From Homoserinimonas sp. OAct 916 (GTDB lineage: Bacteria; Actinomycetota; Actinomycetes; Actinomycetales; Microbacteriaceae): a DNA stretch of 64,000 nt. Shown here piece by piece: positions 37,532 to 46,839 of this stretch. The translations under genes and the position numbers were made by a program. Position 1 is the first letter of the stretch. Each line of letters starts with the position of its first letter. The notes below the pieces were generated by a model, which had not been told where the DNA came from, did not search any database, and worked only from the letters and a program-made list of their open reading frames with translations. The stretch lies in NCBI RefSeq assembly GCF_003260275.1, contig NZ_QJHB01000010.1:1-64000 (forward strand), written 5' to 3'.

Positions 37532-37993
37532 TCAGCCGGTGACCGAACCGCGCCGTTCACTCTTCTCCAACTCGATCGCGTGCCGGATCGCGTGCCGGGC
37601 ACGCCGCCGGTCACCGCTGGCGTCATAGGCAAGACCCAGACGGAACCAGGCTCGCCAGCTGGTGGGCGACGCCTCAGCTTCATCCCGGTAGGCCGGGAAC
37701 ACCTGATCGGCAGCTCCGCGGATGGGGCGCCCGCTCGCGCGCCTCGGCAGGTCCTCTCCGGGGAGCGCACCCTCGTCAGCCAGTTGCCTGACCAGTCGTT
37801 CGGCGCTGGCACCGAACAGGAACTCACGGCCGAGCGCCCACGCACCGATGATCGGCAGAACGAACAGTGCCACACCCATCACCACACCGACCGCATCGCC
37901 GGAAACCATCAGGCTCAGGGCCCGGTTCGCCACTAGCACCAGGTACAGGGCCAGCAGTATCCCCATCACCCAGGCGGCAATCTTCCCCTTCAT
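37532..37993 (-). CDS. Small membrane protein with TPR-like tail
   Basis: A 153-residue protein with two membrane segments (about 5-25 and 35-55) and a soluble tail resembling one tetratricopeptide repeat (WRAWFRLGLAYDASGDRRRARHAI). It overlaps dapB by four bases (ATGA) and follows it, so the two are co-transcribed. Proteins of this type occur beside dapB in related actinobacteria; no function is known. Confidence 0.8.
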   Translation of the reverse strand: MKGKIAAWVMGILLALYLVLVANRALSLMVSGDAVGVVMGVALFVLPIIGAWALGREFLFGASAERLVRQLADEGALPGEDLPRRASGRPIRGAADQVFPAYRDEAEASPTSWRAWFRLGLAYDASGDRRRARHAIRHAIELEKSERRGSVTG

Positions 37994-38835
37994 CGGTCGC
38001 CGAGCCCCGGGGCACGAGCTCCAGCACTCACGGCTCCGTCGCCACCGCGACCCGCTGGCCCAGTCTCCGAAGCATCGGCCACACGCCTGAGGGCCTGGGG
38101 CACCGAAAGCACACTGTCCAACCCGACGCTCACCCCGGTCGCTGTGCGCACCGCGCGCAGTCCCAGCAGTATCCCGGTCTCGTACGATGCGGTGGAGTAC
38201 GTGTCATGTCGCACCGAGAGCGTCTCCCCCGTGCCGCCAAATGCCACGTCCTGCTGGGCGATGATGCCCGCCATCCGCCGACTGTGAACCGGGGTTCCCG
38301 CAACCTGAATACCCCTTGCCGGCTGGTCGACGTTGGGGGAATCGATCGTCAGCTGCCCGCGCACCGCCGCCATCAACTCTGCTGTGCGCACGGCGGTTCC
38401 CGATGGCGAATCGACCTTGGCCTGGCCGTGGGTCTCGACGATCTCGATCGAGTCGAAGAACTGCGCGGCCACCTGTGCCAGCGCTTGGCCGACGACCGAC
38501 CCGATCGAGAAATTGGGCACGATTATCACGCCGCCGGCGGTCTCACCGGCCGGTACGTCGTGCAGCCGTTCACGCAGCCCGGCGATGCGAGCGCCCGACC
38601 ATCCCGAGGTTCCGACCAGCACCTTCTTGCCGTGCGTGATTGCATGATCGACGATGGCCTGCGAAGCTGTCGGCGAGGTGACGTCGACGACGACCTCTGC
38701 TTTCAGCATCTCATCCAAGTGGTCGGCGGAGGACAGGCGAGCAACCAGATCGAATTCAGCGGAGTCGTCGATGACGCTGCAGATGAGCCGCCCCATGGTG
38801 CCCGTTGCGCCGACCACGGCGACCGAAGTTCTCAT
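37990..38835 (-). CDS. dapB: 4-hydroxy-tetrahydrodipicolinate reductase
   Basis: Second step of the DAP pathway. The nucleotide-binding motif VAVVGATGTMGRLI, the substrate region VPNFSIGSVVGQAL and ETHGQAKVDSPSGTA with catalytic His are present, and GTSGW lies in the NAD(P)H fold. 281 residues, with a C-terminal Gly/Ala-rich tail longer than typical. ATG 38835 has no ribosome-binding site but follows TAGATT by 6 nt, suggesting a leaderless mRNA. Confidence 0.96.
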   Translation of the reverse strand: MRTSVAVVGATGTMGRLICSVIDDSAEFDLVARLSSADHLDEMLKAEVVVDVTSPTASQAIVDHAITHGKKVLVGTSGWSGARIAGLRERLHDVPAGETAGGVIIVPNFSIGSVVGQALAQVAAQFFDSIEIVETHGQAKVDSPSGTAVRTAELMAAVRGQLTIDSPNVDQPARGIQVAGTPVHSRRMAGIIAQQDVAFGGTGETLSVRHDTYSTASYETGILLGLRAVRTATGVSVGLDSVLSVPQALRRVADASETGPAGRGGDGAVSAGARAPGLGDR

Positions 38836-38841
38836 TCGACC

Positions 38842-38847
38842 AATCTA
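38842..38847 (-). promoter_or_regulatory. Candidate -10 box of leaderless dapB mRNA
   Basis: TAGATT on the minus strand ends 6 nt before the dapB ATG, which has no ribosome-binding site. Same layout as pheS and dapA in this window. Confidence 0.5.
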
Positions 38848-38894
38848 CCAAGCACCCGGGGCACCCAGTTTTCCGGGAGCCCGGGAGCCCGGCT

Positions 38895-39497
38895 TCACAC
38901 CCGTTGAGGCTCTGGGGTTCCCGTGCGCAACTCGAATGGAAGGTGGTTGGTTCCGTTGTGCATGATCAGCATGGGTGGCCTCGCGGTGCGCAACCGAATG
39001 ATCGTCAGGCCGCAATTGGCCTGGTTGAGGCCGAGCCAACGCCACGCGGGCGCATCCATCGCATGCCGCACGAACCAGGCGATCACAAAGTTGTGCGTGA
39101 TGAGCAGGTCGTGGCGTTCGTCGGCGGTCGGCGCCATGAACTCGGCCACCGCGTCATCCATCTGGGCCTCGCCGGCTTCCAACTCCGCCTGGGTGAAGGA
39201 GCCGAAGAACGACTCGAAGTTCTTCGGCATATCGGGAGTGGGCCCCGATGGGATGCAGTCGAACAGCAGCGCGGACGGGCGCGAGGTGATGCCCGGCAGG
39301 TTCTGAGTGATGATCTGGGCGGTCTCACTGGCTCGTTTCAGCGGTGAATGCCACGCCTCGGTGAACGGAACCCCAGCCAGTCGGTGGGCGATGAGGCGAG
39401 CCTGTTGTTCCCCACGTGCGGAGAGCGGGCCGTCGGGCAGCCCGTGTTCGGCGTCCTGCTGCTCGCCGTGGCGAACAAGGTACAGGTAGCGGGACAT
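38895..39497 (-). CDS. Histidine phosphatase superfamily protein
   Basis: Phosphoglycerate-mutase-like phosphatase; catalytic His lies in the RHG motif (YLYLVRHGEQQ) and a second His in LITHNFVIAWF. Typical residues ARG and SPLKRASETA are also present. 200 residues. ATG 39497 begins MSRYLYLVRHG; the upstream 13 residues of the frame are not conserved. Substrate unknown. It lies between dapB and an M16 peptidase. Confidence 0.88.
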   Translation of the reverse strand: MSRYLYLVRHGEQQDAEHGLPDGPLSARGEQQARLIAHRLAGVPFTEAWHSPLKRASETAQIITQNLPGITSRPSALLFDCIPSGPTPDMPKNFESFFGSFTQAELEAGEAQMDDAVAEFMAPTADERHDLLITHNFVIAWFVRHAMDAPAWRWLGLNQANCGLTIIRLRTARPPMLIMHNGTNHLPFELRTGTPEPQRV

Positions 39498-39565
39498 CGT
39501 CGTCCTTTCGTTAGTGGCGCTGACGCGCGCCGTCATGACATGTGGGAAAAAACCAACCGCACCGG

Positions 39566-40963
39566 CTATTGCGGGGCGTGGCTCGCGATGTCCAGGATGG
39601 GAGCGAAAGAGTCTTCGTCGACCGTTCCGACTGCGGCCACCGACACGGTGCGGCCGGCCAGGTCAGCGGCCAACTGCTGCACGTCGTCGGCCGTCACCTG
39701 GGCCAGCAGGCGCAGACTCTCGTCCAAGTCGCTGAACTCGCCCATCGTGATCTCGCTGCGCCCCAGGCGTGACATGCGCGTGTCGGAGTTCTCCAGGGCG
39801 AGGGCGGACGCACCGGAAAGTTGCCCGGTCGCGCGCTCCATCTCGTCGTCAGTCACTCCGAACCGAGCCAGTTTGTGCAGTTCCGCGAGCATCAACTCGG
39901 TCACCTGTGCGGCCTTCGCCGGCGAACAACCGGCGTAGATCCCGAACACCCCGGCGTCGGAGTAGCCGGCTCCGAACGAGTACACCGAATAGGCCAGTCC
40001 ACGCTTCTCCCGGATCTCCTGGAAGAGCCGACTGGACATTCCGCCGCCGAAGATCGAGTTGAGCACGCTCAGGGTGACCCTGCGGTCATCGGTGGCCAGG
40101 AGCCCGGGCACACCGATCAGAATGTTGGACTGTTCGATGGGCCGGTGCACGACGCTGAGGCGCCCACCGCCGGCGATCGACGCTGCGGTCGTCGCGCGGC
40201 GTTCGACCGGCCGTGCCTGAAGCCCGAGGTCCCACCCCGCCCGGCGCAGGGAGGCTTCGACTCCCGCGACCAACTCGTCGTGGTCGACGGCTCCGGCGGC
40301 CGTGATCACCAGGTCCTGCGGGCGGTAGTTCGCCCGGTAGTGCTCCCAGACCGCGTCACGCTGCACCGCCCGGATCGTGTCCGCATTGCCGCCGATCGGC
40401 CGCCCCAACGGGTGCTCGCCGAGAACGGTCTGGAAGAATCGTTCGCTGGCGACATCGGCCGGGTCATCATCGGCCATGGCCAGTTCCTCGAGGATGACGC
40501 CACGTTCGATCTCGAACTCGTCCCGGTCGAGAACGGAGGAGCAGAGCATGTCGGCAATCACCTCGACGGCCATCGCGAGGTCGCCATCGCGCACCTTCGC
40601 GTAGTAGCACGTGTATTCCTTTGCCGTCATGGCGTTGTGCTCACCGCCCACCCGGTCGAAGGCGCTGGCGATGTCGAATGCGCTTCGCGTTCCGGTGCCC
40701 TTGAACAACAGGTGTTCCAGAAAATGAGTGGAGCCGAAGTTTGACGACTGCCCCGCGGTGCCATTCGAGGAGGGCGCCGCCGCCGATTCGTCACGGGAAC
40801 CGACGGCCACCCAGTAGCCGAGCGTCGCACTACGACTGCCGGGCATGAACTCGCTGAGAATGCGTACACCCGACGGTAAGACGGTTCGCCTGATGAGGGA
40901 CTCGCCCGCTGCGGTGAAGGACAGTTCGGCCAGGTCAAGGGGAAGGTCAACGGAGCCGGTCAT
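39566..40963 (-). CDS. M16 family metallopeptidase
   Basis: Insulinase/processing-peptidase-like zinc protein with the inverted zinc motif HFLEH (THFLEHLLFKGT) and the downstream Glu in the AKEYTCYYAKV region. 465 residues comprise two M16 domains, so it is likely a complete, self-standing enzyme. In actinobacteria it is usually directly downstream of pnp; here an aldo-keto reductase and a 323-bp gap intervene. Substrate is not known. Confidence 0.93.
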   Translation of the reverse strand: MTGSVDLPLDLAELSFTAAGESLIRRTVLPSGVRILSEFMPGSRSATLGYWVAVGSRDESAAAPSSNGTAGQSSNFGSTHFLEHLLFKGTGTRSAFDIASAFDRVGGEHNAMTAKEYTCYYAKVRDGDLAMAVEVIADMLCSSVLDRDEFEIERGVILEELAMADDDPADVASERFFQTVLGEHPLGRPIGGNADTIRAVQRDAVWEHYRANYRPQDLVITAAGAVDHDELVAGVEASLRRAGWDLGLQARPVERRATTAASIAGGGRLSVVHRPIEQSNILIGVPGLLATDDRRVTLSVLNSIFGGGMSSRLFQEIREKRGLAYSVYSFGAGYSDAGVFGIYAGCSPAKAAQVTELMLAELHKLARFGVTDDEMERATGQLSGASALALENSDTRMSRLGRSEITMGEFSDLDESLRLLAQVTADDVQQLAADLAGRTVSVAAVGTVDEDSFAPILDIASHAPQ

Positions 40964-41030
40964 TCAACCCAGCTTACGGCACAGCCGGTGCTCGGCCGCT
41001 CCCTGCAAGACGGAGATGGAGGCGCAGCAC

Positions 41031-42068
41031 TTAACCGGAGACGCGATCCAACTCGCGCACCTGGCCCCGAGTGAGTTGCACGGTTGCGGCCGCCATCAGG
41101 TCATCGATCTGGTCGGGCCGCGAGGCGCTGGTGACCGGGGCGGTGATGTTCGGTTTGGCCAGCAACCACGCCAGTGCTGCGGTCGCGGCGCTCACCTCGA
41201 GTTCTCCCGCAACCTGGTTGAGCACGGCCAGAATTCGTAAGCCCTTACGGGTGACGTGTTTCACCGCTCGGGATTGCCGCTCCGTGGCGGGCTTCTGGTG
41301 CCGGGACAGGTACTTTCCGCTCAGAAAGCCGTGCGCGAGCGCGAAATATGGCACGATCGCGAGCCGCTGCCCATCGGCGATGACCGCCATCTCCCCCTCG
41401 AATTCGCGTTGCACCAGACTGTATTCGGTCTGCACCGCGGCGAACTTGCTCAACCCATACGCCGAGAGGATGCGCGCCTGGATGAGCCGGTCCACTGTGT
41501 AGTTGGAGGCCGCAAGATAACGCACCTTGCCGGATTCGACGAGCGTGTCGGCCGCGGCGAGGCTGTCTTCCAGTGGGGAGCTCTGGTCGTCCTCGTGAAA
41601 GAAGAGCACGTCGATGTGGTCGGTGCGCAAACGGGTGAGGCTGTCTTCAACCGCCCTGATGATATTGCCGGGGGTGAGCCCCGGGTTGTCCGGGTGCCTT
41701 CCGATCTTGGTCGCCAGCACCAGGTCATCACGATTGGCGCGGTCTTTGAGCCAACTGCCGATGATCACTTCGCTGCGACCGCCGGCATAGCTGTCAGCCG
41801 TGTCGATGAAGTTGCCTCCGCACTCGAAATAGCGGTCCAGAATCCCTCGACTCGCGTGGTGGTCGGCGGTCCAGCCGAACACGCTGGCGCCCAGCGCCAA
41901 CGGATACACCCGGAGGTCGGTCTCACCCAATTGCCGGTACAACCCAGCGGATGCCCGAGACGCGAGCGGAACCGGGGAGGCGCCGTGGGGCTTGAGTCCG
42001 GTTTGGGCGGCGTTGACGTGGTCACGCGCAGAAACGGGCCGCGCGTACTCAGCTGCAGTCGATGACAC
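41031..42068 (-). CDS. Aldo/keto reductase
   Basis: NADPH-dependent TIM-barrel oxidoreductase. The catalytic tetrad is seen as Asp in NFIDTADSYAGG, Tyr in the same block, Lys in LATKIGRHP, and His in LFFHEDDQ. C-terminal cofactor loop region TAALAWLLAKPNITAPVTSA. An N-terminal extension of about 40 residues precedes the core (LYRQLGETDLRVYPLALG). 345 residues; substrate unknown. Placement between the M16 gene and pnp is not the usual actinobacterial order and suggests a later insertion. Confidence 0.9.
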   Translation of the reverse strand: MSSTAAEYARPVSARDHVNAAQTGLKPHGASPVPLASRASAGLYRQLGETDLRVYPLALGASVFGWTADHHASRGILDRYFECGGNFIDTADSYAGGRSEVIIGSWLKDRANRDDLVLATKIGRHPDNPGLTPGNIIRAVEDSLTRLRTDHIDVLFFHEDDQSSPLEDSLAAADTLVESGKVRYLAASNYTVDRLIQARILSAYGLSKFAAVQTEYSLVQREFEGEMAVIADGQRLAIVPYFALAHGFLSGKYLSRHQKPATERQSRAVKHVTRKGLRILAVLNQVAGELEVSAATAALAWLLAKPNITAPVTSASRPDQIDDLMAAATVQLTRGQVRELDRVSG

Positions 42069-42263
42069 GTCGTCCCTTCAGCTCAACATCGAGCCGTCCT
42101 CGACCGCCAAACGCTCAAACAACGGTCGAAAGTTCTTGCTCCCTGTGTGGCCGAGGATAAGGCACCGGCAGCAAGGCCGGGAGTCAACACGCGCAATCGT
42201 TACCGAAACATAATCAGTGCCGGCTTCAGTGCGGTCATGCCCGGCCGGCGCCTGCGAACGCCA

Positions 42264-42304
42264 AACGGCCCGCGGGAGTGGAATATCCACGCCTGCGAGC
42301 CGTT
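42264..42304 (-). terminator. Candidate pnp terminator hairpin
   Basis: About 18 pairs with two mismatches: AACGGC...GTGG pairs with CCAC...GCCGTT around an AATAT loop. On the pnp strand it is followed by TTTGGCGTTC, so it is a plausible terminator 90 bp past the pnp stop. Confidence 0.55.
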
Positions 42305-42323
42305 CGGTCGAGTCACTCGGACT

Positions 42324-42391
42324 CAGGTTGTTCAGTAGTTCAGGTTGTTCAGTAGTTCAGGTAGTTCAGGTTGTTCAGTAGTTCAGGTTGT
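42324..42391. repeat. 17-bp (8+9) tandem repeat abutting the pnp stop
   Basis: CAGGTTGTTCAGTAGTT occurs three times with a 9-bp half-unit (CAGGTAGTT) between copies two and three, and a final partial unit that reaches the pnp stop codon. The array is noncoding and would lie in the pnp 3' untranslated region. Confidence 0.93.
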
Positions 42392-44650
42392 TCAGGCCTC
42401 GGCGGGGGCTTCGACCTCGGCCAGTGCCGCGGTTTCTTCCTCGAGCATGACCGGTGCCAGCGACAGCTTGCCCCGGTCGTCGACCTTGGTGATCTCCACC
42501 TGGATCTTCAGCCCGACGCTGAGCACGTCTTCGACGTTGTCGACCCGCTTGCCACCGGCAAGCTTGCGCACCTCGGAGATGTGCAACAGGCCATCGCGGC
42601 CGGGCATCAGGGAGACGAACGCACCGAAGGTGGCGATCTTCACGACCGTGCCCAGGAACCGCTCGCCCACCTCAGGGTTCGACGGGTTGGCGATCGCGTT
42701 GACCGCGGCCCGTGCCGCTTCGGCGGAGGGGCCGTCGACCGCACCGATGTACACAGTGCCGTCGTCCTCGATGGAGATGTCGGCGCCCGTGTCGTCCTGG
42801 ATCTGGTTGATCGTCTTGCCCTTCGGGCCGATCAGCTCACCGATCTTGTCGACGGCGATCTGAACGCTGATAACGCGCGGCGCGGTCGGCGCCATTTCGT
42901 CGGGGGCATCGATCGCGGCGTTCATCACGGCGAGGATCGTGGTGCGAGCCTCCTTCGCCTGGCTGAGCGCGCCGTCGAGCACCGACGTGGGCAGGCCGTC
43001 GAGCTTGGTGTCGAGCTGGATGGCGGTGATGAATTCGCTGGTGCCGGCAACCTTGAAGTCCATGTCGCCGAGTGCGTCTTCGGCACCGAGGATGTCGGTG
43101 AGGGCCGCGTAGCGGGTCTCACCGTTCACGGTGTCGGAGACCAGGCCCATCGCGATGCCGGCGACCGGGGCGCGCAGCGGCACACCGGCGTTGAGCAGGG
43201 CGAGGGTGGAGGCGCAGACCGACCCCATCGAGGTGGAGCCGTTCGACGACAGCGCCTCGGAGACCTGGCGGATCGCGTACGGGAACTCCTCACGCGTCGG
43301 CAGAACCGGCATGAGGGCCCGCTCTGCGAGCGCGCCGTGGCCGATTTCGCGGCGCTTCGGGCTGCCGACTCGGCCAGTCTCACCGGTCGAGTAGGGCGGG
43401 AAGTTGTAGTTGTGCATGTACCGCTTCTTGGTCACCGGGCTCAACGAGTCGATCGATTGCTCCAGCTTCAGCATGTTCAGCGTCGTCACACCCAGGATCT
43501 GGGTCTCACCGCGCTGGAACACGGCTGAACCGTGAACGCGCGGGATGACCTGAACCTCGGCATCCAATGCCCGGATGTCGGCGAGGCCTCGCCCGTCCAT
43601 GCGCACACCCTCGTTGAGGATGCGACCGCGAACGACGATCTTGGTGACCGCCTTGTAGGCAGCCGAGACCTGGCCCATGGCGGATGCCTCGAGCTCGCCG
43701 GCGTCAACCTTTGCCTTGATCTGCTCCTGAACCTTGGCCTTGAGCGCGTCGTCGGCGTCCTGCCGCTCGACCTTGCCCGCGATCTGGTAGACGTTCACCA
43801 GTTCGTCGTAGGCGAGTCCGGCAACGGCGTCGTAGACCTCGGAGGCGTACGGCGGGAAGACCGGGTAGTCGGCGGTGGGCTTGGCGGCCGTTGCGGCCAC
43901 CTTCGCCTGCGCCTCGACCAGTTGCTTGATGAACGGCTTGGCCGCCTCGAGGCCCTGTGCGACTACCTCTTCGGTGGGCTTGACAGCGCCGCCCTGGATC
44001 AGGTTCCAGGCGTTGTCGGTGGCCTCGGCCTCGACCATCATGATGGCGACGTCGCTCTCACCGTTCGACTTGGTGACCACGCGACCCGCGACCACCATGT
44101 TGAAGACGGCGTCTTCCATCTGGCTGTGCTTGGGGAACGCAACCCACTGGTCGCCGATCAGGGCGACGCGAACGCCACCGACCGGGCCGGAGAACGGCAG
44201 TCCGGAGAGCTGGGTCGACAAGGATGCGGCGTTGATCGCCAGCACGTCGTAGTACTCGTCGGGCTCGATGGCGAGCACGGTGATGACCACCTGGACCTCG
44301 TTGCGCAGGCCGTCGACGAACGACGGGCGCAGCGGCCGGTCGATCAGGCGGCAGGTGAGGATCGCGTCGGTCGACGGGCGGCCCTCGCGACGGAAGAAGC
44401 TGCCCGGGATGCGGCCGGCCGCATACATGCGCTCTTCCACATCGATGGTCAGCGGGAAGAAGTCGAAGTTCTCCTTCGGGTGCTTGCCGACCGAGGTGGC
44501 CGACAAGAGCATGGTTTCCTCGTCGATGTACGCAGCGGCCGAGCCCTGCGCCTGCTGGGCGAGACGCCCGGTCTCGAAGCGGATGGTGCGCTGGCCGAAC
44601 TTGCCATTATCGATAATGGTTTCGGCGAACGTGATTTCTGGACCCTCCAA
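42392..44650 (-). CDS. pnp: Polynucleotide phosphorylase / guanosine pentaphosphate synthase type
   Basis: 3'-5' phosphorolytic RNase. Two RNase PH domains (about 20-240 and 335-560), the second holding the catalytic acidic motif [21 protein letters not shown], are followed by KH ([20 protein letters not shown]) and S1 ([20 protein letters not shown]) domains. TTG 44650 is the start: AAGGAGG lies 6-7 nt upstream and conserved sequence begins [12 protein letters not shown]. 752 residues. rpsO, the usual upstream partner, is absent. Confidence 0.97.
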   Translation of the reverse strand: MEGPEITFAETIIDNGKFGQRTIRFETGRLAQQAQGSAAAYIDEETMLLSATSVGKHPKENFDFFPLTIDVEERMYAAGRIPGSFFRREGRPSTDAILTCRLIDRPLRPSFVDGLRNEVQVVITVLAIEPDEYYDVLAINAASLSTQLSGLPFSGPVGGVRVALIGDQWVAFPKHSQMEDAVFNMVVAGRVVTKSNGESDVAIMMVEAEATDNAWNLIQGGAVKPTEEVVAQGLEAAKPFIKQLVEAQAKVAATAAKPTADYPVFPPYASEVYDAVAGLAYDELVNVYQIAGKVERQDADDALKAKVQEQIKAKVDAGELEASAMGQVSAAYKAVTKIVVRGRILNEGVRMDGRGLADIRALDAEVQVIPRVHGSAVFQRGETQILGVTTLNMLKLEQSIDSLSPVTKKRYMHNYNFPPYSTGETGRVGSPKRREIGHGALAERALMPVLPTREEFPYAIRQVSEALSSNGSTSMGSVCASTLALLNAGVPLRAPVAGIAMGLVSDTVNGETRYAALTDILGAEDALGDMDFKVAGTSEFITAIQLDTKLDGLPTSVLDGALSQAKEARTTILAVMNAAIDAPDEMAPTAPRVISVQIAVDKIGELIGPKGKTINQIQDDTGADISIEDDGTVYIGAVDGPSAEAARAAVNAIANPSNPEVGERFLGTVVKIATFGAFVSLMPGRDGLLHISEVRKLAGGKRVDNVEDVLSVGLKIQVEITKVDDRGKLSLAPVMLEEETAALAEVEAPAEA

Positions 44651-45066
44651 GGGATCCCTCCTTAACTTTTTTGCGCACCACCGTATGTGGTCACGCCGTC
44701 TGGTACGGAGCAGGAGCGGGCAGAGCGAAACAATCACAGCCGTGGCGGCGTGATTGACACTGTCGTGCGGGGATTCGCGGCATTCGCCGCGGGTTCTGGC
44801 GCACGCCTGGCCTTCAGTAAAAAACCACTGACTCACGCAATTCTTGAGCGCGTGTTTCAGGAGTTCACCACCGAGGACCAGCTTCCTGCCAGCCTGCTCC
44901 GAGTGGCCGCAATCCTTGCAGCCTTGGCAATGCTAGCAGAACGGCCTGTTCCTGGCGAGGGAAACGCCGCAAGTCGCCGGTGGCGTGAGCGCAGGATCGG
45001 CACACCCTAGAATCCAACGGAAGGAAGGCAGGGACGTGACGCAGACCTTGGTGACCCAACGAATCA
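44651..45066. other. Divergent region pnp / mogA-like
   Basis: A 416-bp gap with the pnp leader on one side and the first gene of the molybdenum island on the other. An open frame at 44687-45010 has no recognisable family. No rpsO, tRNA or convincing promoter was identified. A small stem (TCAGTGG/ACTGA, around 44818-44836) is weak. Confidence 0.5.
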
Positions 45067-45657
45067 ATGACTGACCACCCGGCGACTCGCTCAGAAATGC
45101 GGCGGAAGAGCGCCATCATCATCATCGCGTCAAACCGCGCTGCGGCCGGGGTCTACCCCGACCGGTGCGGCCCGGTGATAGTCCAATGGCTCGAAACGAG
45201 GAACTGGTCGGTCAGCGGACCGCGGGTCGTGCCCGACGGGCCCAATGTCACGCGGGCGCTGATCGAGGCGATCAGCGAAGATCCCGCCCTGGTCATCACG
45301 AGCGGTGGAACCGGGGTCTCACCGTTCGACACAACACCGGAGTCGACCGCGCCGCTTCTCGACCGAGAGCTTCCCGGATTCATGGAGGAATTGCGCCGCC
45401 GGGGTGCGGTTCACACACCGACCGCATGGCTCACCCGCGGGCTGGCCGGGGTCGCCGGGCGCAGCCTCGTGTTCAACCTGCCCGGGTCACCGGGCGGCGT
45501 GCGAGACGGGCTCGAACTCTTGAATGAGGTTCTCGAACACGCACTCGAGCAACTGCGGGGACACACGTACGGGCCGACCAGGCACCGAGCCGGAGGGTTC
45601 CGACCGGCCACGACTGGATCGGCCGTGACTGCACCGACCGCGAACACTGAGTTCTAG
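45067..45657 (+). CDS. MogA/MoaB-family molybdopterin adenylyltransferase
   Basis: Adenylates molybdopterin before molybdate insertion. Core motifs are AIIIIASNRAAAG, the MPT-binding LVITSGGTGVSPFDTTPEST, and FNLPGSPGGVRDGLELL. 196 residues, with an extra 35-residue C-terminal tail. ATG 45067 lacks a good ribosome-binding site; internal ATG 45097 is possible. First gene of a co-directional molybdenum-hydroxylase cluster. Confidence 0.9.
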   Translation: MTDHPATRSEMRRKSAIIIIASNRAAAGVYPDRCGPVIVQWLETRNWSVSGPRVVPDGPNVTRALIEAISEDPALVITSGGTGVSPFDTTPESTAPLLDRELPGFMEELRRRGAVHTPTAWLTRGLAGVAGRSLVFNLPGSPGGVRDGLELLNEVLEHALEQLRGHTYGPTRHRAGGFRPATTGSAVTAPTANTEF

Positions 45658-45764
45658 ACCCCTCGGCGACCGACGCCACCGGCAAGGACACGCCGGTTTC
45701 CCTCCGACCGCCCAGCGTATGCTGAAGTGAATTGCTTCTTAAACCTGGGCTTTGGAGGTGCGGC

Positions 45765-46238
45765 GTGAGCGGGGCCGGACTGGACAGTCTTTACCAAGAA
45801 GTGATCATGGATCACTCCAAGCAACGCCATGGTGCCGGTCTCCGCGAAGATGCGGCGACGTCCTCCCACCAACTGAACCCCACCTGCGGTGACGAACTCA
45901 CCCTCAACCTGCACGTGAACGCCACCGGTGACACGATCGACTCGGTGAGCTGGGACGGCCAGGGCTGCGTGATCTCCCAGGCCTCCATGTCGATGTTGCA
46001 CGATCTACTCGGTGGGCTTCCCGTGGCGCAGGTGGAACCGCGGCTGGCCGCCTTTCGCGAGATGATGCGATCAAAGGGACAGATCGAGGGTGACCCCGAC
46101 CTGCTCGGCGACGCCGTCGCGCTTGCCGGCGTCTCCCGCTACGTCGCTCGGGTGAAGTGTGCAATGCTCGGCTGGGTCGCGCTGGAAGACGCGGTACGGC
46201 AACTGCCACCACCCGATGCCGATCTGGGGCACCCATGA
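45765..46238 (+). CDS. SufU/IscU-like sulfur-transfer or Fe-S scaffold protein
   Basis: A 157-residue SufU-type protein with the family's ligand set: Cys41 and Asp43 in NPTCGDELTL, Cys68 in WDGQGCVISQAS, and Cys132 in ARVKCAMLGW. In Bacillus SufU, the equivalents hold zinc and accept sulfur from SufS. GTG 45765 has GGAGG 6 nt upstream. SufU normally sits in the suf operon; here it lies between mogA-like and mocA genes, suggesting supply of sulfur or Fe-S clusters to the hydroxylase, by inference. It could equally be the cell's sole SufU, relocated. Confidence 0.88.
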   Translation: MSGAGLDSLYQEVIMDHSKQRHGAGLREDAATSSHQLNPTCGDELTLNLHVNATGDTIDSVSWDGQGCVISQASMSMLHDLLGGLPVAQVEPRLAAFREMMRSKGQIEGDPDLLGDAVALAGVSRYVARVKCAMLGWVALEDAVRQLPPPDADLGHP

Positions 46239-46254
46239 GTGCCACACTGACACC

Positions 46255-46839
46255 ATGACCACCACCATCGGAATCCTTCTGGCAGCCGGTGCCGGGAGGC
46301 GCATGGGTGGGCCCAAGGCACTGGTGATCGGTGAGGACGGCCTTGCCTGGGTGGTCAGTGGCGCGAGAACCCTCGCCGCAGGCGGATGTGTCGAAACGGT
46401 GGTCGTCGTCGGTGCCGATGAGTCCGCGGTGCGTCAGCTGCTCACCGAGGAACCGGTCACCATCGTCTCGGCTGGCGACTGGGAATCAGGGATGGGCGCT
46501 TCGCTGCGTGCCGGGCTGCGTGCGGTAGCTGATCGGCGTGCCGACTCGGCACTGGTGCACCTGGTCGACCTGCCGGATGTCGGTCCCGAGGTCATTCGCC
46601 GGCTGGTCGCCCGCGCGTCCCCGGATGTGCTTGCCCGGGCACGGTATGGACCGCCGGCGGGACATCCCGTGCTTCTCGGGCGGGAGCACTGGGCTGCGAT
46701 CGCCGACGAGTGCACCGGGGACTCCGGCGCCCGCGCCTATCTGGCACGCCACGAGGTCGACGAGGTCGACTGCTCCGACCTGGCCACGGGTGCCGACGTC
46801 GACCGGCGCACCCCGGCGACGGCAAAGGCAGAGCGGTGA
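46255..46839 (+). CDS. MocA/MobA-like molybdenum cofactor nucleotidyltransferase
   Basis: Nucleotidyltransferase with the family N terminus GILLAAGAGRRMGGPKALV and the Asp-containing HLVDLPDVGPEVIRRLV. MocA makes molybdopterin cytosine dinucleotide, the cofactor form of xanthine-oxidase-type CODH enzymes, so this fits the cluster. ATG 46255 is chosen; upstream frame overlaps sufU. 194 residues. The stop overlaps the next gene (GTGA). Confidence 0.88.
   Translation: MTTTIGILLAAGAGRRMGGPKALVIGEDGLAWVVSGARTLAAGGCVETVVVVGADESAVRQLLTEEPVTIVSAGDWESGMGASLRAGLRAVADRRADSALVHLVDLPDVGPEVIRRLVARASPDVLARARYGPPAGHPVLLGREHWAAIADECTGDSGARAYLARHEVDEVDCSDLATGADVDRRTPATAKAER

Larger units (their letters stand above)
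42069..42391. other. Intergenic region after pnp
   Basis: A 323-bp stretch between the pnp stop and the start of the aldo-keto reductase gene. It contains a 17/9-bp tandem array abutting the pnp stop and a large imperfect hairpin (42264-42304). The rest shows no coding motif. Confidence 0.7.

Noticed and set aside
42324-42391. Repeats considered as a CRISPR-like array
   Set aside because: Units are contiguous without unique spacers, and no cas gene is present anywhere in the window. The same holds for the other arrays.
44687-45010. 107-codon frame in the pnp/mogA gap
   Set aside because: No ribosome-binding site match, no recognisable motif, and part of the frame overlaps the likely pnp leader. 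Treated as noncoding.
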